Assembly (NCBI RefSeq): GCF_008271365.1
Contig: NZ_CP043430.1
Location: forward strand, 310,001 to 374,000
Direction of reading: 5' to 3'
Source: Microbacterium sp. 1S1
Lineage (GTDB): Bacteria > Actinomycetota > Actinomycetes > Actinomycetales > Microbacteriaceae
DNA length: 64,000 bases
The notes under the pieces are model-generated. The model saw only the letters and a program-made list of their open reading frames with translations. It did no database searches and had not been told where the DNA came from. The translations under genes and the position numbers were made by a program. The stretch's first letter is position 1; each line of letters opens with the position of its first letter. This document shows, in pieces, positions 59,795-64,000 of this stretch.

Positions 59795-60673
59795 GTGACC
59801 GCACCCTCCGTCGCCCTGATCAGCCCGTTCACGCTCGACTTCGTCCAGCGCGGGCTGATCGGCGGCGCCCTCGTCGCGATCCTCTGCGGGGTCGTGGGCA
59901 CCTGGGTCGTGGTCAGGGGGATGGCGTTCCTCGGCGAAGCCCTGGCCCACGGGATGCTGCCGGGCGTCGCCCTCGCCACGGTGCTCGGAGCCCCCGTGCT
60001 CGTCGGCGGGGCGCTCAGTGCCGTCGCCATGAGCATCGGTATCGGGGCGCTCCAGCGCCGCGCGAAGCTCTCCTACGACACGAGCATCGGACTGCTCTTC
60101 GTCTCGATGCTGGCGCTCGGCGTGATCATCGTCTCCCACTCCGGCAGCTTCGCCACGGATGCGACGGCCATCCTCTTCGGCGACATCCTCGCGATCACCG
60201 CAGCCGACCTGCTTCTACTCGCCGCCGCCGCGGCCATCGGCGTGACCGTGACGGTCGTCGCCCACCGACCGCTCGTCGCTCTCGCGCTCGACGGGCGGAT
60301 CGCCTCGGTGCTCGGCCTCCGCCCGCGGCTGGCTCAGGCCACCCTCGTCGGTCTCGTGACCCTGGCGGTCGTCGCCTCCTACCAAGCCGTCGGCTCCATG
60401 CTCGTGGTCGGTCTCCTCCTCGCCCCGGCGGCCGCTGCCGGTCCGTGGACGTCTCGGATCCCGTCCCGCATGATCCTCGCCGCCGCGTTCGGCGTCGTCG
60501 CGGTCCTGCTCGGCCTCCTCGTCTCCTGGTATGCGGCCACCGCCGCCGGGGCCTCCGTCGCCGCCGCGGCGATCGGCCTCGCGGTCCTGTCCTGGGCGGC
60601 GCGCACCACGGTGACCGCGCTGAGACCGTCCGCACGCGACGGCTCGCGCCCCTCTTCCGTCCCCGCTTCCTGA
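59795..60673 (+). CDS. aztB: Zinc ABC transporter permease AztB
   Basis: 292 residues from GTG 59795 with seven to eight hydrophobic segments. ABC-3 family features: FLGEALAHGMLPGVALATVLGAP and SYDTSIGLLFVSMLALGVIIVS. First gene of the plus-strand azt operon (permease, beta-propeller, binding protein, beta-propeller), under the Zur-like box. A longer upstream frame runs through the Zur box and is rejected. Confidence 0.92.
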   Translation: MTAPSVALISPFTLDFVQRGLIGGALVAILCGVVGTWVVVRGMAFLGEALAHGMLPGVALATVLGAPVLVGGALSAVAMSIGIGALQRRAKLSYDTSIGLLFVSMLALGVIIVSHSGSFATDATAILFGDILAITAADLLLLAAAAAIGVTVTVVAHRPLVALALDGRIASVLGLRPRLAQATLVGLVTLAVVASYQAVGSMLVVGLLLAPAAAAGPWTSRIPSRMILAAAFGVVAVLLGLLVSWYAATAAGASVAAAAIGLAVLSWAARTTVTALRPSARDGSRPSSVPAS

Positions 60674-60692
60674 CTCCTCTCGAAAGGCCCCC

Positions 60693-61916
60693 GTGCGCTC
60701 CCCATTCGTCCCCGTCACCGCCCTCGCCGCGCTGGCGTTCGCTCTCGCCTCCTGTGCCGGACCCTCGACGTCCCTCCCGACCGGCTCCTCCCCGGCAGCC
60801 GACGGTCACGGCGCGATCGCCGGAGCAGAGGAGGTCGCCGAACCGCCGCTCGGCCTCACCACGATCGATCCTGCGGGCGTGGTGACGCACCTGGACCTCC
60901 TCGACGAGACCATCAGCGAGCTCGGCACGGTCGATGCTCCGACCGGGATGACCACCGATGGCCGGTACCTGTTCGCGGACACCGGCGACGGCGTCGACAT
61001 CGTCGACAGCGGCGTGTGGACCTGGGACCACGTCGATCACTTCCACTACTACCGGGCGGAGTCCGCACTGCTCGGCACGGTGTCAGGAGACGGCGCTGCG
61101 ACGATCGCCACGACGAACAGCTCCACGACGGGCGGGACGGGCATCTTCTTCGCCGGCTCCGGAGCCGCCGTCCTGCTGGACACCGAGGCTCTGTCGAAGG
61201 GCGAGATCCGCGAGTCCTTCCGGCTGCAGCGCGAACCGCACGACGGGCTCGTCGTCCCGGTGGGCTCCTTCGCCCTCGTGACGGACGGCGAGCAGGGTAC
61301 GGCGACGAAAGTCGTCGGCTACACCTCGACCGGGGAGCCGACCGGTCTCGAGGAGCCCTGCGCTGCACCCTCGGGCTCCCGGACGACCCGCGTGGGCGCC
61401 GTGATCGGCTGTGCGGACGGCGCCCTGCTCGCAGTCGTCGAGGACGGCGAGCTGGCCGTCGAGCGCGTCCCCTTCCCCCATGGAGCGACGGGAGGGGTCA
61501 CGGCGTTCGACAACCGCGAGGGCCGGCCGACGGTCGCCGGCCTGGCCGGCCCCACCGACATCCGGCTCCTCGACACCCGGCAGCGCGCGTGGACGCTGCT
61601 GACGGCGCCGTCGCCGGTGGTGCAGGTGACCGCGGTCCACGACGAGGACGGACACGTGCTCGCCCTCACCGAGGACGGCCGCGTGCTGGTGCTCCGCGCC
61701 GCCGACGGGGCCGTGCTCGCCGAGACCGCCCCCCTGGTCGCCGAGTCGCTGTCCGCGGGAGCCTCTCCGACACTGATCGCCGATCAGCACCGCGCGTACC
61801 TCAGCGGCCCGGTCGAGCATCGGCTGTTCGAGATCGACTATGCGGACGGCGCGAGAGTCGCCCGCACGTTCGACACCGCCACCGAGCCGGCCTTCATGGC
61901 CGAGACGGGACGCTGA
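60693..61916 (+). CDS. AztD-like beta-propeller lipoprotein (first copy)
   Basis: 407 residues from GTG 60693. Lipobox LASC near residue 21. The rest shows repeated beta-strand patterns (TVDAPTGMTTDGRYLFADTGDGVDIVDSG, and similar blade-like stretches) and a His-rich motif HVDHFHYYR that could bind zinc. Placed between aztB and aztC. Similar in layout to the AztD gene at 62865, so likely a paralogous zinc-chaperone. Its precise role is not known. Confidence 0.8.
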   Translation: MRSPFVPVTALAALAFALASCAGPSTSLPTGSSPAADGHGAIAGAEEVAEPPLGLTTIDPAGVVTHLDLLDETISELGTVDAPTGMTTDGRYLFADTGDGVDIVDSGVWTWDHVDHFHYYRAESALLGTVSGDGAATIATTNSSTTGGTGIFFAGSGAAVLLDTEALSKGEIRESFRLQREPHDGLVVPVGSFALVTDGEQGTATKVVGYTSTGEPTGLEEPCAAPSGSRTTRVGAVIGCADGALLAVVEDGELAVERVPFPHGATGGVTAFDNREGRPTVAGLAGPTDIRLLDTRQRAWTLLTAPSPVVQVTAVHDEDGHVLALTEDGRVLVLRAADGAVLAETAPLVAESLSAGASPTLIADQHRAYLSGPVEHRLFEIDYADGARVARTFDTATEPAFMAETGR

Positions 61917-61917
61917 C

Positions 61918-62835
61918 ATGCGACTCCTCCGTCCCCTCGCCGTCGCCGCCCTGGCCGGTCTCGCCGTGGCCGGTCTGACGGCCTGCACCGCCCCCGCCGA
62001 CGACCGGCCGGTGGTCGTCGTCTCGACGAACATCCTCGGCGACGTGGTCGACGAACTCGTCGGCGACCAGGCACGGGTCGTCACCCTGATGAAGCCCGAC
62101 GCCGATCCGCACTCCTTCGAGATCTCGGCGCAGGAGGCGGCCACGCTCCGCGACGCCGACCTCCTGGTGTCCAACGGTCTCGGCCTCGAGGAAGGGCTCC
62201 AGCAGCATCTCGAGGCCGCCGTCGATGCGAACGTGCCGTCCTTCGTCGCTGGCGAGGCGATCGAGGTCCTGGACTACCGCGAGGGCGATGCCGCCGGGAT
62301 GCCGGACTCGCACTTCTGGACGGATCCCGGTCGCATGATCGACGTCGTGGATGCCCTCGAACCCGCACTCCGCGAGATCGACGGCATCGACGCCGATGCC
62401 CTCGCCGAGAGCGTCGCCGCGTACCGCGGGCAGGTGGAGGAGCTCGACGCCGAGATGACGACCGCGTTCGCGAGCATCCCGGACGATCGCCGGGCGCTGG
62501 TGACCAATCACCACGTGTTCGGGTACCTCGCCGACCGCTTCGACTTCGAGGTCGTCGGCGCGGTGATCCCCGGCGGCACGACGCTCGCCGCCCCCTCGGC
62601 ATCCGATCTCGCCGACCTCGTCGACGCGGTGGAGGAGACGGGCGTCCCCGCGATCTTCGCGGAGTCCTCCTCCCCCGACCGTCTCGTCCAGGCGCTCGCC
62701 GACGAAGCCGACATCCACGTCGACGTCATCGAGCTGTTCACCGAGTCGCTCACCGCCGACGGCGGCGACGCCCCCGACTACCTGACCATGATGCGCGTCA
62801 ACACCGAGCGCATCACCTCCGGTCTCACGCGCTGA
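61918..62835 (+). CDS. aztC: Zinc-binding lipoprotein AztC
   Basis: 305 residues from ATG 61918, one base after the preceding stop. Lipobox LTAC near residue 23. Cluster A-I metal-binding protein: VVVVSTNILGDVVDELVGDQ, DADPHSFEISA with a zinc-ligand His, DSHFWTDPGRM, TNHHVFGYLADRF and an Asp/Glu C-terminal ligand region. It binds zinc outside the membrane and hands it to AztB. Followed by AztD. Confidence 0.93.
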   Translation: MRLLRPLAVAALAGLAVAGLTACTAPADDRPVVVVSTNILGDVVDELVGDQARVVTLMKPDADPHSFEISAQEAATLRDADLLVSNGLGLEEGLQQHLEAAVDANVPSFVAGEAIEVLDYREGDAAGMPDSHFWTDPGRMIDVVDALEPALREIDGIDADALAESVAAYRGQVEELDAEMTTAFASIPDDRRALVTNHHVFGYLADRFDFEVVGAVIPGGTTLAAPSASDLADLVDAVEETGVPAIFAESSSPDRLVQALADEADIHVDVIELFTESLTADGGDAPDYLTMMRVNTERITSGLTR

Positions 62836-62864
62836 GACCATCCCTCACAAGAAAGAAGCACCAG

Positions 62865-64000
62865 ATGAAGACACTCCCCCTGCGCCGAGCGTTGGTCGGG
62901 GCCGTCGCCCTCGGCGCCGCCGTCACGCTCGCCTCCTGCTCGACCACGGCGGGCGGCGGCTCCGCGCCGAGCGACGCCCCGGCCGCGGACGCCGGCCCCC
63001 GCGTCGCCATCTCGTATGACGGGGGCATCGTCGTCCTGGACGGCGAGACCCTCGACACCGTTGCCGACTTCGACTCCGAGCCCTTCACGCGGCTGAACCC
63101 GGCCGGCGACGGTCGCCACGTCATGGTGACCATGAGCGAGGGCTTCCAGGTTCTGGACACCGGTGCCGGCTCGACCGACGAGGCCGAGCTGACCGACACG
63201 GTGTTCGAGGCCGACACCCCGGGGCACGTCGTCCGGCACGGCGGCAAGACCATCCTCTACGCCGACGGCACCAGCGACACGACGATCTTCGACACCGCCG
63301 ACCTCGGCTCCGGAGAGCTCCCGGAGGTCGAGACCGTCGACGGCGTCGAAGCCCATCACGGGGTCTCCGTGCTCCTGGAGGACGGCACATTCCTCACCAC
63401 GGTCGGCGATGCCGACGGACGCACCGGCATCGTGGTGCGTGACGCGGAGGGGAACGAGGTCGCGTCCTCCGACCAGTGCCCCGGCGTGCACGGCGAAGGC
63501 ACTGCGGCGGGCGAGGTCGTCGTGTTCGGCTGCGAGGACGGCGCCCTCGTCTACAAGGACGGCGAGATCACCAAGCTCGCCGCCCCGGACCAGCCGTACG
63601 GCCGCATGGGCAACGCCTACGTGAGCGAGACGAGCCCGATCGTCGTGGGCGACTACAAGAACGACCCGGACGCCGAGGGCTACCTGCTCGACGCGGTCAC
63701 GCTCATCGACACCGACGCGCTGACCTCGAAGGTCGTATCGCTGCCCGAGGGCGCGGAGTACACGTTCCGCGACGTCGTCCGCGGTCCGGGCGACCTCGCC
63801 TACATCCTGGGCGCTGACGGAGCCATCCACGTGCTCGACCCGGAGTCCGGCGAGGTCACCGACTCCTACCCGGTCATCGACGCGTGGGAGGGGCCGGCCG
63901 AGTGGCAGGATCCGCACCCCGCCATCGTCGTCGCCGGCGACATCGCGTACGTGACCGAGCCCGCCGCGAAGAGCGTGCACGCGGTCGACCTCACCACCGG
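62865..64000 (+). CDS. aztD: Zinc metallochaperone AztD (3' end outside window)
   Basis: At least 378 residues from ATG 62865 (AAGAAAG upstream), cut by the right edge. Lipobox LASC near residue 25. Beta-propeller-type repeats and His pairs (GHVVRHGGK, EAHHGVS, GVHGEG) match AztD, a periplasmic zinc chaperone that passes zinc to AztC in the studied Paracoccus system. Here it would be membrane-anchored outside the cell. Confidence 0.9.
   Translation, partial: MKTLPLRRALVGAVALGAAVTLASCSTTAGGGSAPSDAPAADAGPRVAISYDGGIVVLDGETLDTVADFDSEPFTRLNPAGDGRHVMVTMSEGFQVLDTGAGSTDEAELTDTVFEADTPGHVVRHGGKTILYADGTSDTTIFDTADLGSGELPEVETVDGVEAHHGVSVLLEDGTFLTTVGDADGRTGIVVRDAEGNEVASSDQCPGVHGEGTAAGEVVVFGCEDGALVYKDGEITKLAAPDQPYGRMGNAYVSETSPIVVGDYKNDPDAEGYLLDAVTLIDTDALTSKVVSLPEGAEYTFRDVVRGPGDLAYILGADGAIHVLDPESGEVTDSYPVIDAWEGPAEWQDPHPAIVVAGDIAYVTEPAAKSVHAVDLTT

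Noticed and set aside
1..64000. Prophage, insertion sequence or integrative element
   Set aside because: No integrase, transposase, terminal repeats or phage structural genes were seen.

Overview
The window is high-GC actinobacterial chromosome, most likely Microbacteriaceae and probably Microbacterium. Evidence: very high GC with strong G/C third-position bias, many GTG starts and GTGA/ATGA overlaps, leaderless genes with a TAnnnT box 6-7 bases before the start codon, a DUF7882-type protein, and two short dispersed-repeat relics inside coding genes. It is a core/accessory mosaic of small operons. I see no phage, insertion sequence, rRNA or CRISPR. The genus call is inference.

Layout. 1-2.6 kb: phosphonate-type ABC genes (phnC cut by the edge, phnD) divergent from a GntR/UTRA regulator. 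2.8-4.85 kb: a DesK-like kinase and a divergent NarL-type regulator, with an unannotated 15-residue peptide gene in front of the kinase. 4.86-5.87 kb: an EamA exporter behind a ykkC-family riboswitch. 6-9.3 kb: M18 aminopeptidase, NCS1 permease, cysteine hydrolase. 9.7-12.1 kb: MBL hydrolase/TetR pair and an esterase. 12.4-16.3 kb: tryptophan catabolic operon kynA - amidohydrolase - kynU - PaaX-like regulator, with a repeat relic inside each of two genes. 16.3-23.6 kb: FBP-domain protein, Csp-like copper-storage protein, CsbD, Rho_N protein, GCS2 ligase, MFS pump, GH114 lipoprotein, iron redox enzyme and CDGSH protein.

23.6-32.7 kb holds PLP-related genes apparently tied together by one operator. 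An 18-bp site recurs in front of yggS/gabT, HAD phosphatase/glutamine amidotransferase and a MocR regulator (GntR-aminotransferase fusion). yggS is frameshifted. An odd tRNA-Cys lies at 29.98-30.05 kb. 32.7-38.6 kb: polyamine-type ABC operon, divergent FCD-GntR regulator and a Cache-domain protein. 38.7-46.3 kb: DedA, universal stress protein, an MFS pump with a CsoR-like site, a nuclease, an Old Yellow Enzyme, two tandem MarR genes and a MarR-controlled MFS pump. 46.3-54.5 kb: DUF2243/CtaG, lipoprotein, amine oxidase, SoxR with its box, DUF7882, Ser/Thr kinase, ThrE-like exporter and DUF1269. 54.8-58.2 kb: a large surface protein with a choice-of-anchor domain, six DUF5979-like repeats and an LPxTG signal in a shifted frame. 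58.2-64 kb: a zinc-ribbon endonuclease-like protein and the zinc uptake system aztA/aztBDCD under a Zur-like box.

The strongest leads are the peptide/kinase unit, the ykkC RNA on an EamA exporter, the MocR operator network, the KynB-less kynurenine operon and the unusual tRNA-Cys. All family calls were made by reading translated sequence, without database searches.
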